Numbered from the stretch's first letter, positions 39,064 through 49,070 are shown. The stretch is DNA of 64,000 nt from Acidobacteriaceae bacterium (GCA_025462885.1 JAOAPN010000009.1:93263-157262), one strand, 5' to 3'. The notes: generated from the letters alone by a model not told the origin. Numbers and translations: made by a program.

Positions 39064-39672
39064 TCAAGCGTGCGCGTGCGGCGGTGTGTTCAGACGGCGG
39101 ATCACGATCCAGGCATACTGTGCGGCTGAGAGCGGCGCAAGGACTGCAATCAGGTCGATCAAGCCATCCCGCAGCATGGTCACATGGACCGAGACGAAGA
39201 TGCGTTCGCAGAGCACCACGGTGAGGGTGATGATCTGGAAGAGGGTATTCAGTTTGCCGAAGAGGCTGGGCTGGAAGTCGCGCAGGGTTCCGGTGGCAAA
39301 GAGCAGGGTAGCGATCAGCAGGATTCCGAGGTCGCGGCTGAAGACCAATACGGTGACGTAGCGCGGCATCAGTCCGACGTGGGTGAAGGTGAGAAACAGG
39401 GTGCTCAGCAGCAGCTTGTCGGCGATGGGGTCGAGATAAAGGCCGAGGGTGGTGCGCTGGGAGAGCCAGCGGGCCAGCAGACCGTCGAGGGCGTCGGAGA
39501 TTCCCGCAAGCAGGAACAGGGCGAAGGCCATGCGGTAGTGAGCGTCCAGAATCTCGATGACTAGAAAAGGGATGATGAAGAGACGCAGAAGCGTAAGCAG
39601 ATTGGGGGCGGCGCGGACTTGGCGGAGAAAAGGCAATCGAGTTCTTGAGCTTCGGATATGGGGTGAGCCCAT
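39064..39672 (-). CDS. CDP-alcohol phosphatidyltransferase (PgsA-like)
   Basis: The product has 202 residues and about five membrane helices. The signature D-G-x2-A-R-x8-G-x3-D-x3-D is complete (starting at DGLLAR). The preceding PNLLTLLRLFIIPFLV helix is typical of PgsA. The likely reaction is CDP-diacylglycerol plus glycerol-3-phosphate to phosphatidylglycerol phosphate. Cardiolipin synthase of the same fold is an alternative. Confidence 0.86.
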   Translation of the reverse strand: MGSPHIRSSRTRLPFLRQVRAAPNLLTLLRLFIIPFLVIEILDAHYRMAFALFLLAGISDALDGLLARWLSQRTTLGLYLDPIADKLLLSTLFLTFTHVGLMPRYVTVLVFSRDLGILLIATLLFATGTLRDFQPSLFGKLNTLFQIITLTVVLCERIFVSVHVTMLRDGLIDLIAVLAPLSAAQYAWIVIRRLNTPPHAHA

Positions 39673-39761
39673 CGTAATTCATTCAGAGGGCTGCCGGTTG
39701 CGGGAATCGGTGAGCTGGTTGCTGGATTGGCCGATTGTGTTTAGACTGAGAGAACGCACGC

Positions 39762-39838
39762 AGGCGCGTAGCTCAGTTGGTTAGAGCGCTACCTTGACAC
39801 GGTAGAGGTCTCCGGTTCGAATCCGGACGTGCCTACCA
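39762..39838 (+). tRNA. tRNA-Val (GAC)
   Basis: A complete cloverleaf of 77 nt with encoded CCA. The acceptor arms AGGCGCG and CGTGCCT pair with one G-T. The D arm contains AGCTCAGTTGGTTAGAGCG. The anticodon stem CTACC/GGTAG encloses TTGACAC (anticodon GAC at 39796-39798), and the T arm is CCGGTTCGAATCCGG. It reads the Val codon GUC. Confidence 0.96.
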
Positions 39839-40044
39839 TTCTCCCCGAATGACTCTTGCAGTGCTTTATCCGATCCAATCTCAAATTTGAGCCAGGCCTC
39901 CTTGAGGCGTGGCGTGAATCCGCGTCCGGTGGTGCTCCTCACTCATCGGAATGGGGTTTGAACTTGAGTTTTCCTTACTGAGTTTCATGCTGGACGTTAC
40001 AATTCGGCCTGACCACACAATTTTGCTTTGCAAGGCTGGCCTCT

Positions 40045-41670
40045 ATGACCCCTCGCTCCCGTCTGACTCTGAAGACGATCGCTCTGTTACTCGTCGCCAC
40101 GAACCTGTTTCCCGGCACCGCTTTGGTGCTGGCCCAGCAGTCCACACCGGAGCATGTTGATCTGGCCGTTCTTCATGAGATTAAGACCCAGGCGTTTCAG
40201 CACTCGCAGGTAATGGATCACCTGTTCTACCTGTCGGAGGTGTATGGTCCGCGGGTGACAGACTCGGCGAACTATCGGGCTGCTGGAGAGTGGGCGGTAA
40301 AGCGCCTGGAGAGCTATGGGCTGAAGAATGTTCATCTGGAGAAGTGGGGTCCGTTCGGGGATGGCTGGCAGATCAAGCGATTCTCCGCCCACCTGATCGA
40401 TCCGGCGTATGCGCCGCTGATCGGGTTTCCGCTGGCGTGGAGTCCGAGCACCAACGGGCCGGTGACGGGAGAGGCGACCCTCGCGCCGATTCACTCGGAG
40501 GCTGACTTTGCGAAGTACAAGGGCAAGCTCAAGGGAAAGATCGTGCTGATCGCGGACCCGAAGGTGGTGCTGATGCACACGGAGATCGAGGCACGACGGC
40601 TTACGGATGAGGAGATTGAGGCTCGGACGAAGGTGCCGGATCCGTCGCGGCTGGGCGGGTTTGGTCCTCCGGCGCGTGCGGGTGCTCCGGCTCCGGTGGT
40701 TCTGGATCGCGAAGCTGCGCTGCGGCTACGGAATGCGACGAACAAGTTCCTCCATGACGAGGGTGCACTGGTGGTGCTGAACTATGGCACCAACGGCGAT
40801 GGCGGCACGGTGTTTGCCACGTTTGGCGGATCGCAGGACCCGAAGGATCCGACGCCGCCGCCTATGGCTGCGATCACGCCGGAGCACTACAACCGTATCT
40901 GCCGGCTGCTGGCCAAGGGGATTACGCCGAAGCTGGAGTTCGACATCAAGACGGAGTACTACAAGGACAATCAGTACTCGTTCAACGTGGTTGGCGAGAT
41001 TCCGGGCACGACCAAGGCAGATGAGGTGGTGATGCTGGGCGGCCACTTCGACTCGTGGCAGGGTGGCACGGGCGCTACGGATAACGGAACCGGCTCGTCG
41101 GTGGCGATGGAGGCGGTGCGTATTTTGACGTCGCTGCATAAGCCGATGGCGCGCACGGTGCGGATTGCGCTATGGGGCGGGGAAGAAGAGGGTCTGTTGG
41201 GGTCGAAGTATTACGTGCAGGAACACTTCGCTCCGCGCGACACGATGAAGCAGACGGCAGAGTACTCCAAGCTGGATGCGTACTTCAACGACGATGGCGG
41301 CTCGGGGCGTTTCCGGGGAATCTCGGCGGGAGGGAACGACGAGACGAAGGCGATCTTCGAAGCGTGGATCGCCCCGATCAAGGACCTCGAAATCACCACG
41401 GTGATAGGCGGGACTGCGGCTCCCACGTTGCAGCCAGGCGGTACGGACAGCACGTCGTTCTCGTGGATTGGACTGCCGGGGTTCGGCTTTATGCAGGATC
41501 CGCTGGAGTACGGCAGCCGGACGCATCACTCGAACATGGATCTGTATGACCGGGTGCAGGTGGGCGATGTGATGCAGGGATCAGCGGTGGAGGCGTGGTT
41601 TGCCTATAACGCGGCTACGCGGCCGGAGATGCTGCCGCGGCTCGATACGCCCAAGCCGCTTACTAAATAG
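40045..41670 (+). CDS. Secreted M28 family metallopeptidase
   Basis: The product has 541 residues with an N-terminal signal peptide ending near VLAQQ. A PA-like insert occupies about 135-250. The zinc-binding series of M28 enzymes follows: GGHFDSWQGGTGATDNG (His, Asp), LWGGEEEGLLGS (Glu-Glu), YFNDDGGSG (Asp), and a His in RTHHSNMD near the end. It probably removes N-terminal residues from peptides in the periplasm. It is a single gene downstream of tRNA-Val. Confidence 0.9.
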   Translation: MTPRSRLTLKTIALLLVATNLFPGTALVLAQQSTPEHVDLAVLHEIKTQAFQHSQVMDHLFYLSEVYGPRVTDSANYRAAGEWAVKRLESYGLKNVHLEKWGPFGDGWQIKRFSAHLIDPAYAPLIGFPLAWSPSTNGPVTGEATLAPIHSEADFAKYKGKLKGKIVLIADPKVVLMHTEIEARRLTDEEIEARTKVPDPSRLGGFGPPARAGAPAPVVLDREAALRLRNATNKFLHDEGALVVLNYGTNGDGGTVFATFGGSQDPKDPTPPPMAAITPEHYNRICRLLAKGITPKLEFDIKTEYYKDNQYSFNVVGEIPGTTKADEVVMLGGHFDSWQGGTGATDNGTGSSVAMEAVRILTSLHKPMARTVRIALWGGEEEGLLGSKYYVQEHFAPRDTMKQTAEYSKLDAYFNDDGGSGRFRGISAGGNDETKAIFEAWIAPIKDLEITTVIGGTAAPTLQPGGTDSTSFSWIGLPGFGFMQDPLEYGSRTHHSNMDLYDRVQVGDVMQGSAVEAWFAYNAATRPEMLPRLDTPKPLTK

Positions 41671-41962
41671 AGAAACAGAGGTAACAGGAAGGAGCTGGTC
41701 GTCCCCACGGGGGCGTCCAGCCCTGTCATTTTGAGGGTTATCTTGAGTTCGACGGGGTCCCGGTGATACTATGAAGTCGGTAGGACACCTCTCCGTTTCG
41801 ATGGAGTTGAATGGAGTCTGCGGTTCGATTCATTCGTGCCTACTACCTCACACCGACCCGGTACTGTCGTCGCCTGGATACTGAGATGCTCAGTCCTTTC
41901 CTCGTCGGTGCTTGATTCCTCGGTCTTGAGAATCAGCGAAATTAGATTGGAGCAACACAGTC

Positions 41963-42151
41963 ATGGCACAAAAATGTGATCTCTGCGGCAAGGGTCCGCA
42001 GTTCGGAAACAACATCTCGCACGCCCACAACACGACTCGCCGCCGCTGGAACGTAAACCTGCAGCCGGTGAAGGCCAAGGTCAACGGCGCCAGTCAGCGC
42101 ATGCGCGTCTGCACGAGCTGCATCAAGACCGGCAAGATCGTCAAAGGCTAA
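41963..42151 (+). CDS. rpmB: Ribosomal protein bL28
   Basis: The product has 62 residues. MAQKCDLCGKGPQFGN at the start, RRRWNVNLQPVK in the middle and VCTSCIKTGKIVK at the end define zinc-type bL28. It belongs to the large ribosomal subunit. GGAG lies about 11 bases upstream. A terminator hairpin follows after about 35 bases. Confidence 0.97.
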   Translation: MAQKCDLCGKGPQFGNNISHAHNTTRRRWNVNLQPVKAKVNGASQRMRVCTSCIKTGKIVKG

Positions 42152-42186
42152 GCAGCAAGTTTAGATTCTGAAGTAAAAGCAGGAAT

Positions 42187-42222
42187 GCCCCAGCCGCGCA
42201 CGTGGCGACTGGGGCTTTTCGT
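42187..42222 (+). terminator. Intrinsic terminator after rpmB
   Basis: GCCCCAG-CCGC pairs imperfectly with GCG-ACTGGGGC around a GCACGTG centre, followed by TTTTC. It lies between rpmB and the convergent MBOAT gene. Confidence 0.8.
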
Positions 42223-42253
42223 GTTTTCTGTTGCGAGTGGATGGGTAGCGTTC

Positions 42254-43798
42254 CTAGAACTGGAAGTAGAGGAAGTTGGTGCTCTGGTCCAGGCGCATCA
42301 GGATGGGGATGCAGAGGAGCCCGACAGCCACGGCCCAGGTAAAGGTAGGGTGCCAGCGCAGCGAGGGTGCGAGACTGAAGTTGGTTGCGCTGTCGGGCTT
42401 CACCTGGTTGAGCAGTTCCTGGGTATTCGGCATGGCCCAGATGATGAAGAAGGACAGGGCAAAGAAGGCTGCAGTGGTGGATGGCGATGTCGGGGCGGAT
42501 TTGCCTTGAAGTAAGGCACCGTCCAGCATGCCGTGGCCATGACGTCCGACCATGGAGCCCAGGATGTACGTCGCCTGACCGACGCCGTTCGCCCGGAAGA
42601 ACACCTGCGAGACGACGACGGCGAGGAATGTGATCGCGACTGATACGGGTGCAGGCAGAAGCTTCTGCCATGTGGAATCGTGCGGAACGAAGATGCGCCA
42701 CGCGTGGTTGGTCACGATGTAAATGCCGTGGAGAAGTCCGAAGCAGATGTACTGCAGTCCGGCGCCATGCCAGATTCCGGCGATCAACATGGTAGCGAGA
42801 ACCGGGAAGGCGACCAGTTGGCTGAACCCCTCGAAGGTCTTCATGGCCTTCTTGCTGACCTTCTTGCCGGCGTCCATGCGGCGGCGGTTGAGGTACATGG
42901 CGATGGGGTTATAGAGGTAGACGTTCAGATACATGCTGAGGGTCATGTGCCAGCGTTGCCAGAACTCGATCATGCCCTTGGATTTGTAGGGCGAATTGAA
43001 GTTGATGGGGAATTCGATCGAGAACATGCGGGCGAGTCCGATCGCCATGTCGGAGTAGCCGGAGAAGTCGAAGTACAACTGAATGGCATAGGCGAGGACG
43101 CCGGTCCAGGCAGACAGAGCGCCGTATTGCGAGGCGTGCGCGTAGAAGAGGTCGGCGATCGGGGCGGTTCGGTCCGCGATGAGAACCTTTTTGGCGAGGC
43201 CAAGGCAGAACCAGGTGATGCCGACCATCATGTCGTCGGAGCGGAGCCCGCCCGGTTTGCGGCTGGCGAACTGCGGCATCATGTCGGAGTGATGAATGAT
43301 GGGGCCGGCGATGAGGTGCGGGAAGAACGTGACGAAGAGGACGTAAGAAAGAAGGTCCTGCTCTTCGGCGATACCTTCCTTAAGATCGATGAGGTAGGCG
43401 ATCTCGGTGAAGGTGAAGAAGGAGATGCCGAGGGGGAGGATGATATTGCCCCACGCGTGGCTGCTGAGGCCGACGCTATGGAAGAAGTCGAGGATCGGGA
43501 AGAGGTACTTGAACCAGACCAGCAGCAGCAGGTTGCAGATGACGGCGGAGCTGAGATAGAAGCTCTGGAGACTGGGGTTGGATTTGGCGCGGACGATCAG
43601 CTTGGCAGCGGCGAAGTTGAGGAGGATGGACGCGATGAGGAGCAGGAGATACTTCGGGTTCCAGTATCCGTAGAAGATGCAGGACATCAGACTCAGCCAG
43701 GAGAAGACGGCGGTCCGGCCGAAGCGTCCGAGCGCCTGGAAGCCGAGCAGGGTGATCGGCAGAAAGATGAAGATGAAGATCGTTGAGGAAAACAGCAT
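42254..43798 (-). CDS. MBOAT O-acyltransferase (AlgI-like)
   Basis: The product has 514 residues and around 11 membrane helices. AlgI-type features are NIILPLGISFFTFTEIAYLID, FPHLIAGPIIHHSDMMPQF, YFDFSGYSDMAIGLARMF, FWQRWHMTLSMYLNVYLYNPI, and GIWHGAGLQYICFGLLHG with the catalytic-type His. These proteins pass acyl groups, usually acetate, across the membrane onto surface polysaccharides. The partner SGNH-like gene is immediately upstream on the same strand. Confidence 0.93.
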   Translation of the reverse strand: MLFSSTIFIFIFLPITLLGFQALGRFGRTAVFSWLSLMSCIFYGYWNPKYLLLLIASILLNFAAAKLIVRAKSNPSLQSFYLSSAVICNLLLLVWFKYLFPILDFFHSVGLSSHAWGNIILPLGISFFTFTEIAYLIDLKEGIAEEQDLLSYVLFVTFFPHLIAGPIIHHSDMMPQFASRKPGGLRSDDMMVGITWFCLGLAKKVLIADRTAPIADLFYAHASQYGALSAWTGVLAYAIQLYFDFSGYSDMAIGLARMFSIEFPINFNSPYKSKGMIEFWQRWHMTLSMYLNVYLYNPIAMYLNRRRMDAGKKVSKKAMKTFEGFSQLVAFPVLATMLIAGIWHGAGLQYICFGLLHGIYIVTNHAWRIFVPHDSTWQKLLPAPVSVAITFLAVVVSQVFFRANGVGQATYILGSMVGRHGHGMLDGALLQGKSAPTSPSTTAAFFALSFFIIWAMPNTQELLNQVKPDSATNFSLAPSLRWHPTFTWAVAVGLLCIPILMRLDQSTNFLYFQF

Positions 43799-43851
43799 CC
43801 AGGTGGCTCCGCCGGTGGAATCAGGCTATGGGGTGGTGGGACGTCGTTCGC

Positions 43852-44820
43852 TCAGGGGGTGACGGGTCCATTCTTTTGGCGCAGTGCGATCTGTTGGGCT
43901 ACCTCTTCGCTGAAACGTTCGGCTCCGCTGCGGATTAGATGGAGGCGTCCGCTGCTGTTGTAGAGCTCGATCGGATACTTCTGCTGTTTATTATCGATAA
44001 TGCCCGCAAGCCGGGGAGCGTAATAGTCGTAGTCCGCGTCGCAGGTGGGCATCGGGGTCACGTCGACGAGGACCTGGGTTCCCTGGACGCCATAGGTTGA
44101 GCGCAGCGAATGGATGTACGCAGGGTCGGGGGGATTTTGCGAGTGCCCGGGAAGACAGGCAGAGAGGCCCCCTCCGGGAACGGCGATCCAACCGAGATTT
44201 TCCTCGCGCAGGTGCAGCGCCTCTTCCGTCATCGGCTTTCTGAGAAGGGATTGCAGTGCGAGGCGGAGAGTCAGTGTCATGAAGGAAAGTGATTCCTTGG
44301 GATGATCCAGAAGCGATTTGAAGAAGGCGCCATCCGGACGGGCGCGGAGCCGGAAGAGAATAGCTTCAAAGTGCGAGACGTTCGTCCAGGTGTCGTGGGA
44401 CGCAATGTTCTCAGGCACATAGACGAAGACAATGAAGCGGGGGCGGGCGTTTTTGCTGAGGTACTCATCCAGCATCATGCGTCCATTGACCTGTTCCATG
44501 CCTCCAAATTCGGCGATGTTGCAGGTCTTGAGTCCGGTCTTCTGTGCGACGACGGAGGGGACTACTCCGACCATCGCAGACGAGTCGCCTGCGATTAGAA
44601 CTTCACAGTCGGCATGGGAGAGTGTGACTCCGTAGCCTACGCTGGCGATGTAGGTGTTTCCGGAGCGGGACGGGAACCAGGCGGTCTGCACCAGAATGAT
44701 GCTCGCGATAATGGCGGTGGCGGGGATGGCAAGCAGAACGATGCTGTACCAGAAAGCCCTGCTATTGCTGACCGCAGAGGACTGGGAGGAGTCAAGGGTG
44801 GGAGAGAGGGGTTCAGTCAT
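43852..44820 (-). CDS. SGNH-hydrolase-like partner of the MBOAT protein
   Basis: The product has 322 residues from ATG 44820. One membrane anchor near the N-terminus is followed by a periplasmic domain with LIAGDSSAMVGVVP, a GDS nucleophile motif of the DltD/AlgX/AlgJ type. RLHLIRSGAERFS near the C-terminus could supply the His. Pairing with an MBOAT gene 54 bases downstream supports an O-acetylation step in the cell envelope. The target polymer is unknown, since no polysaccharide gene cluster lies nearby. Confidence 0.75.
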   Translation of the reverse strand: MTEPLSPTLDSSQSSAVSNSRAFWYSIVLLAIPATAIIASIILVQTAWFPSRSGNTYIASVGYGVTLSHADCEVLIAGDSSAMVGVVPSVVAQKTGLKTCNIAEFGGMEQVNGRMMLDEYLSKNARPRFIVFVYVPENIASHDTWTNVSHFEAILFRLRARPDGAFFKSLLDHPKESLSFMTLTLRLALQSLLRKPMTEEALHLREENLGWIAVPGGGLSACLPGHSQNPPDPAYIHSLRSTYGVQGTQVLVDVTPMPTCDADYDYYAPRLAGIIDNKQQKYPIELYNSSGRLHLIRSGAERFSEEVAQQIALRQKNGPVTP

Positions 44821-45021
44821 CCGCACGGCCCTGCTGGCCCACACCTGTGAAGGAAAGAAGGCATCTTGAAGGAAAGAAGGCATCTTTTGTCACAGCTGTC
44901 ACAGCCTATCAGAATCGTCGGTCTCGTTGTAGTTTCAAGCCCGGCCAGATGGACCAGGCTTGAAGAGGAGGGAGGAATGAGGATACGGGGGAAAGACCCG
45001 GGAATTTGCCGAATTGCTGCT

Positions 45022-45432
45022 TCAGGATTTGCTGAATTCAAGGGAGGCGCTGTTGATGCAGTAGCGCATTCCGGTGGGCCGGGGGCCGTCGGGGAAGACG
45101 TGGCCGAGGTGGGCTCCGCAGTTGGTGCAGGTAACCTCGACGCGTCGCATTCCGAGGGTGTTGTCTTCGTGGGCCTGGATGGCTTCTGCAGAGACGGGAA
45201 GCCAGAAGCTGGGCCATCCGGAACCGGACTCGAACTTCTTATCCGAGGTGAAGAGAGGGGCGTTACAGGCGGCGCAGTGGTAGATGCCGTCGTCGTGATT
45301 GTCGACCAGCGCTCCGGTGAAGGGGCGCTCCGTCCCTTTCTCGCGCATGACGTGGAATTGCTCGGGGGTGAGCAGTTCGCGCCATTCGGCGTCGGTCTTC
45401 TGGATCTTCGGGGTGGTTGCGGTGTCTGCCAT
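45022..45432 (-). CDS. msrB: Peptide methionine-(R)-S-oxide reductase MsrB
   Basis: The product has 136 residues. MsrB reduces methionine-R-sulfoxide in proteins. Two zinc Cys pairs (CAACNAPLF and [12 protein letters not shown]) and the catalytic Cys in [11 protein letters not shown] are present. ATG 45432 gives a cytoplasmic enzyme without a signal. It is downstream of ridA on the same strand after about 87 bases. Confidence 0.96.
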   Translation of the reverse strand: MADTATTPKIQKTDAEWRELLTPEQFHVMREKGTERPFTGALVDNHDDGIYHCAACNAPLFTSDKKFESGSGWPSFWLPVSAEAIQAHEDNTLGMRRVEVTCTNCGAHLGHVFPDGPRPTGMRYCINSASLEFSKS

Positions 45433-45518
45433 GATGACTGTTTCTCCTGGGGATTGGATGCGGCGAGGAGAGTGGAGGTTCGGGCCGGGAACCCCTCCCC
45501 GCCGCTCGGTCAGGCTTA

Positions 45519-45920
45519 CTAGGATTCTTTGGCGATGAGTTCGATCTCTACCAGGGCGTCCTTGGGGAGACCTGCTACGGCGATGGTCGAGCGCGCGGGG
45601 GCGATGACGCCTTCGGGTGCGAGGTACTTGGCGTAGATTTCGTTCATGGCGGCAAAATCGGACATGTTTTTTAGGAATACGGTGGTTTTTACGACGTGAA
45701 CCATGTCGAGGCCGGCTTTGCCGAGGACGGCTTTCAGGTTTTCGAGGACGCGGATGGTCTGCTCGGCGATGCCGCCGGGGACGAGCTGGCCGGTAGCAGG
45801 ATCCAGTGCGACCTGTCCGGAGGTGAAAAGCATGTCTCCGACGCGGATGGCTTGGGAGTAGGGGCCGATGGCGGCGGGAGCTTCTGCGGTGGCGATGGCG
45901 ATCTTGGCTTGGGAGGTCAT
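45519..45920 (-). CDS. RidA family protein (enamine/imine deaminase)
   Basis: The product has 133 residues from ATG 45920. The RidA pattern is [26 protein letters not shown] at the N-terminus, [23 protein letters not shown] in the middle, and [24 protein letters not shown] at the end with its conserved Arg and Glu. RidA clears reactive enamines made by PLP enzymes. Longer starts have no homology. Confidence 0.94.
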   Translation of the reverse strand: MTSQAKIAIATAEAPAAIGPYSQAIRVGDMLFTSGQVALDPATGQLVPGGIAEQTIRVLENLKAVLGKAGLDMVHVVKTTVFLKNMSDFAAMNEIYAKYLAPEGVIAPARSTIAVAGLPKDALVEIELIAKES

Positions 45921-46204
45921 TGGGTCATTGTCGCCGGGATTGCCGATTTCGTACAACGCCGAGCGGTTGCTGATCGGATGAATGAGTCGTCTCGGCAGAT
46001 CCTGTCGCCGGCGAAATCACGGATCGAGAGATATCTGAGACGGAGACGATGCTGCAGCAGGGATTCATGGGACGAAAAAATATGAGCGTGGCTTGATGCG
46101 TTTTTCACAGAAGTGGTCTATGTTTGGACTTCCGCATTAAGATTCACTGCGGCTGGGCTCCCGATTCCGGGCAATGTAACTCAACCAAATCAAAGGAGCA
46201 AACG

Positions 46205-46615
46205 ATGGGATTACTCGATACGATCGGAGCATTGGCAGGAGACGCGTCGCAGGGCGACAACGCAAAGGTGATGGGTGGATTGATCACAGCGCTGGAGTCG
46301 CATCCTGACGGCATTCAAGGCATCCTGAAGAGCTTGACCGCGAACGGTCTCGGCGACCACGCTACGGCGCTCGCCAACGGCGAGACTCCCGAGATGTCGA
46401 CAGAGCAGGTCCAGCAGGGACTTGGCGGAACCGGCTTGATTGAGAAGGCGGCGGAGCATGCCGGAGTTTCACCGCAGGTGGTTCAAACGGCGTTGGCGAC
46501 GGTATTACCGCTCATCGTGGCGCATTTTGCATCGAACGGTGCAGCACCCGGTGCTGAGGGTGAATCCGGTGGTCTGAGTGGAATGGCCGGGTCGCTGCTG
46601 AAGAAGTTTCTGTAA
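46205..46615 (+). CDS. DUF937/YidB-like protein
   Basis: The product has 136 residues. ATG 46205 has AAAGGAGC upstream. Features of the YidB group are GLLDTIGAL at the start, STEQVQQGLG, LIEKAAEHAGVSPQVVQTALATVLPLIV and a Gly/Ser-rich end (LSGMAGSLLKKFL). There is no signal peptide. The function is unsettled. It is followed after about 105 bases by the LysM gene, with a GGCGGGA/TCCCGCC hairpin in between (46682-46700). Confidence 0.88.
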   Translation: MGLLDTIGALAGDASQGDNAKVMGGLITALESHPDGIQGILKSLTANGLGDHATALANGETPEMSTEQVQQGLGGTGLIEKAAEHAGVSPQVVQTALATVLPLIVAHFASNGAAPGAEGESGGLSGMAGSLLKKFL

Positions 46616-46720
46616 GTCTGGCTCACCGGCTGTCCGACCGCCGGAGGCAAGGCTTCAAACGATAGCAATGCTGGTCAAACGGGCGGGACTTAATCCCGCC
46701 TAATGAAAGGATCGTGCCAA

Positions 46721-47113
46721 ATGGCTGATTTGGAGACATTGAAGCAGAAATATGCGCCCGTGATCGCGAAGATCGAACAGTTTGCGCCGTACGGTGCAGC
46801 AGTGCAAGCGGTGGAGTTGGATGGCGAGCAACTACATCTGAAGGCGACCGTGCCTTCCCAGGTGATTGCGGAACGCGTTTGGGACGAGATCAAGAAGGCC
46901 GACCCGAGCTACTCCGACCTGAAGCACGAGATAGTTACGACGGGTGGAGCGGATCAGGAGCACACGATTCAATCGGGAGACATGCTCAGCAAGCTGGCGC
47001 AGCTCTTCTATGGCAACGGGAACAAGTACATGAAGATCGTCGAGGCGAATGGCATCAAGGATCCGAACAACGTTCCGATCGGTACGACGATCAAGATTCC
47101 ACTCTTGAGCTAG
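46721..47113 (+). CDS. BON-like/LysM protein (YgaU/Kbp type)
   Basis: The product has 130 residues from ATG 46721. An N-terminal part of about 70 residues resembles a BON-like domain (VELDGEQLHLKATVPSQV). The C-terminal LysM runs from about 78 to 128: HTIQSGDMLSKLAQLFYGNGNKYMKIVEAN, then GTTIKIPLL. The same architecture as E. coli Kbp, a potassium-binding protein, makes a cytoplasmic ion-binding role possible. Confidence 0.88.
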   Translation: MADLETLKQKYAPVIAKIEQFAPYGAAVQAVELDGEQLHLKATVPSQVIAERVWDEIKKADPSYSDLKHEIVTTGGADQEHTIQSGDMLSKLAQLFYGNGNKYMKIVEANGIKDPNNVPIGTTIKIPLLS

Positions 47114-47198
47114 ATTTCGTGCAGGCTTCGCAAAATGGGTTGTGGCGGATATTTCTGCCACAGCCCATTTTGCGGTCTGTCGATGGACAGAATGGACA

Positions 47199-49070
47199 CT
47201 AGCTCAAGTACACGGGAGAAAGTTCTCCGGCAGTTACCCGGATACGGTTTCTACCCATGGCTTTGGCTTGATAGAGGGCCTGGTCGGCGGCCATGATGAG
47301 CAGGTCGGAGGTCGTCTCGAGCTGGGGCGAGTGCGTGGCGCAGCCGACGCTTACGGTGACCTTCTGGTGCGTGTTTCCGCGGTGTGGGATGTTGAGCTGC
47401 TCGATTGCGAAGCGTATCTGCTCGGCGATTGCGTGGGCGCCTTCGCTCTCGGTATTGGGGAGCACTACGACGAACTCTTCGCCACCGTACCGCGCCAATA
47501 GGTCTGCGGAACGATGAATGACGGAACGGGCGCAATCGGCGACCTGGCGGAGACAGGCATCGCCCTTCACGTGGCCGTAGAGATCGTTGTAGGCCTTGAA
47601 GTGATCGACGTCCAGCAACAGCAGCGAGATGGGGCTGCGATCGCGCATGGCTCGCCGCCACTCGACATCCAGGGTCTCGTCGAGACGGCGACGGTTGGCG
47701 AGTCCGGTAAGGCCATCGATGCTGGCCAGGCTCTCGGCAAGGTTGAAGGCGCGATGGAGCTGTTCTTCCGCGGCCTTGCGGCTGGCGATGTCGCGGACGA
47801 CATTGACGAAGCCTAAGGGTGCGCCGGTGGCGGGATCGGTATAGAGGCGCAGGTTGGCCTCCATCCAGAGGTAGGTGCCGTCCTTGCGGCGACAGCGGTA
47901 TTCGAGCGTGTTGTAGGGCTTGCCGGAGCGACAGTGGGCAAGCACCTGCTCCAGCCGGGAGACGTCGTCGGGGTGGACGATTTGGGAGTAACGCTCTCCC
48001 ACCAGCTCTTCCGGAGCCCAGCCCAGTAGCTCCTGGATCGCGGGTGAGACGTAACGGCGGGTGCCGTTAAGGTCGCTCAGCACGATAACGTCGCGGGAGG
48101 TCTCGGCAAGCAGGCGGAAGCGCGTCTCGCTCGCCCGCAGGCTCAGTTGCAGACTGCTGCTCTCGGAGATGATGACTTCGATCACATAGAGCATCACCAT
48201 CGAGACGGCAAGGAAGAACTGCAATACCGCCGTCCGGCTGGACACAGAACCGTTGTGGATGAGCATAAGCGGCCCGTAGCCGTGCGATGTGAAGATGCCG
48301 CCAAGGACAGCGACCAGCAGAAGTCCCATGGCCGAACCGGCGATGCGAAGACGCATGCCCAGGTAGAGCAGGCAGGGCGTGATCAGAAAGAGAAGCGGGA
48401 AACGGCTCTCGGTAAAGACGGCGATGGTAGTGATGGCGAGTAGACCGAAGAGAGCAGCTACCTCCGCCCACGAGCGTCCAGCGAAGTGCCGTCTCTGGTG
48501 GAAGGAGAGGTAGAGCGGAGTCATGATCGCGATCCCGAGTGCGTCTGCCGTGAACCAGTGCTGGAAGGACCGGAGCGTGGGCAGGATGAAGTGGCCGTTT
48601 GCATAGCTGGCGGCAAACAGCGATGCAGCCGCCGGTGCCACGATGACGCCATAGAAGAGCAGGGATACGAGTTGATTGCGTCGCGTCAGATCGGGATTCG
48701 GGTTGATGATGGGGCGCAGGAGGAGGCCCGCAACGAGAACCTCCAGCAGGTTGGAGAAGCTGTCATAAGTGGAGATGAACTCGCTCTGGCCGAGGGCATG
48801 ATTGACGGCCAGATCCACCAGAAAGCCAAGCAGAAGGTACGACGCCCATTGACGGCGCGGGGTGCAGAGGATGACTCCGAGAAGGAAACCGTTCGCGGGC
48901 CAGAGAATCGTGACGCCGCCGATGTTCCAACTGCTGACATTCAGCAGGGAAGCGACCGCGGAGAGGGCGATGAGGAACAGGCCGACACTTAAAAGACGAC
49001 TGAGAGGCGGGATCGTAAGTGGCCAGTCTCCGGGGCGCTCTTCGAGTTGGGTAATCTCCGTGTATCTCAT
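47199..49070 (-). CDS. MASE1-PAS-GGDEF diguanylate cyclase
   Basis: The product has 623 residues. The N-terminal MASE1-like region has about eight membrane helices (to about 300: LWPANGFLLGVIL is typical). A PAS/PAC domain follows (about 315-440, ending GFVNVVRDIASRKAAEE), then a GGDEF domain (about 455-615). The signature GGEEF is at 529-533, and the product-inhibition site RSAD is at 520-523 with the standard five-residue spacing. The enzyme is therefore probably active and feedback-controlled. It makes c-di-GMP. Confidence 0.92.
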   Translation of the reverse strand: MRYTEITQLEERPGDWPLTIPPLSRLLSVGLFLIALSAVASLLNVSSWNIGGVTILWPANGFLLGVILCTPRRQWASYLLLGFLVDLAVNHALGQSEFISTYDSFSNLLEVLVAGLLLRPIINPNPDLTRRNQLVSLLFYGVIVAPAAASLFAASYANGHFILPTLRSFQHWFTADALGIAIMTPLYLSFHQRRHFAGRSWAEVAALFGLLAITTIAVFTESRFPLLFLITPCLLYLGMRLRIAGSAMGLLLVAVLGGIFTSHGYGPLMLIHNGSVSSRTAVLQFFLAVSMVMLYVIEVIISESSSLQLSLRASETRFRLLAETSRDVIVLSDLNGTRRYVSPAIQELLGWAPEELVGERYSQIVHPDDVSRLEQVLAHCRSGKPYNTLEYRCRRKDGTYLWMEANLRLYTDPATGAPLGFVNVVRDIASRKAAEEQLHRAFNLAESLASIDGLTGLANRRRLDETLDVEWRRAMRDRSPISLLLLDVDHFKAYNDLYGHVKGDACLRQVADCARSVIHRSADLLARYGGEEFVVVLPNTESEGAHAIAEQIRFAIEQLNIPHRGNTHQKVTVSVGCATHSPQLETTSDLLIMAADQALYQAKAMGRNRIRVTAGELSPVYLS

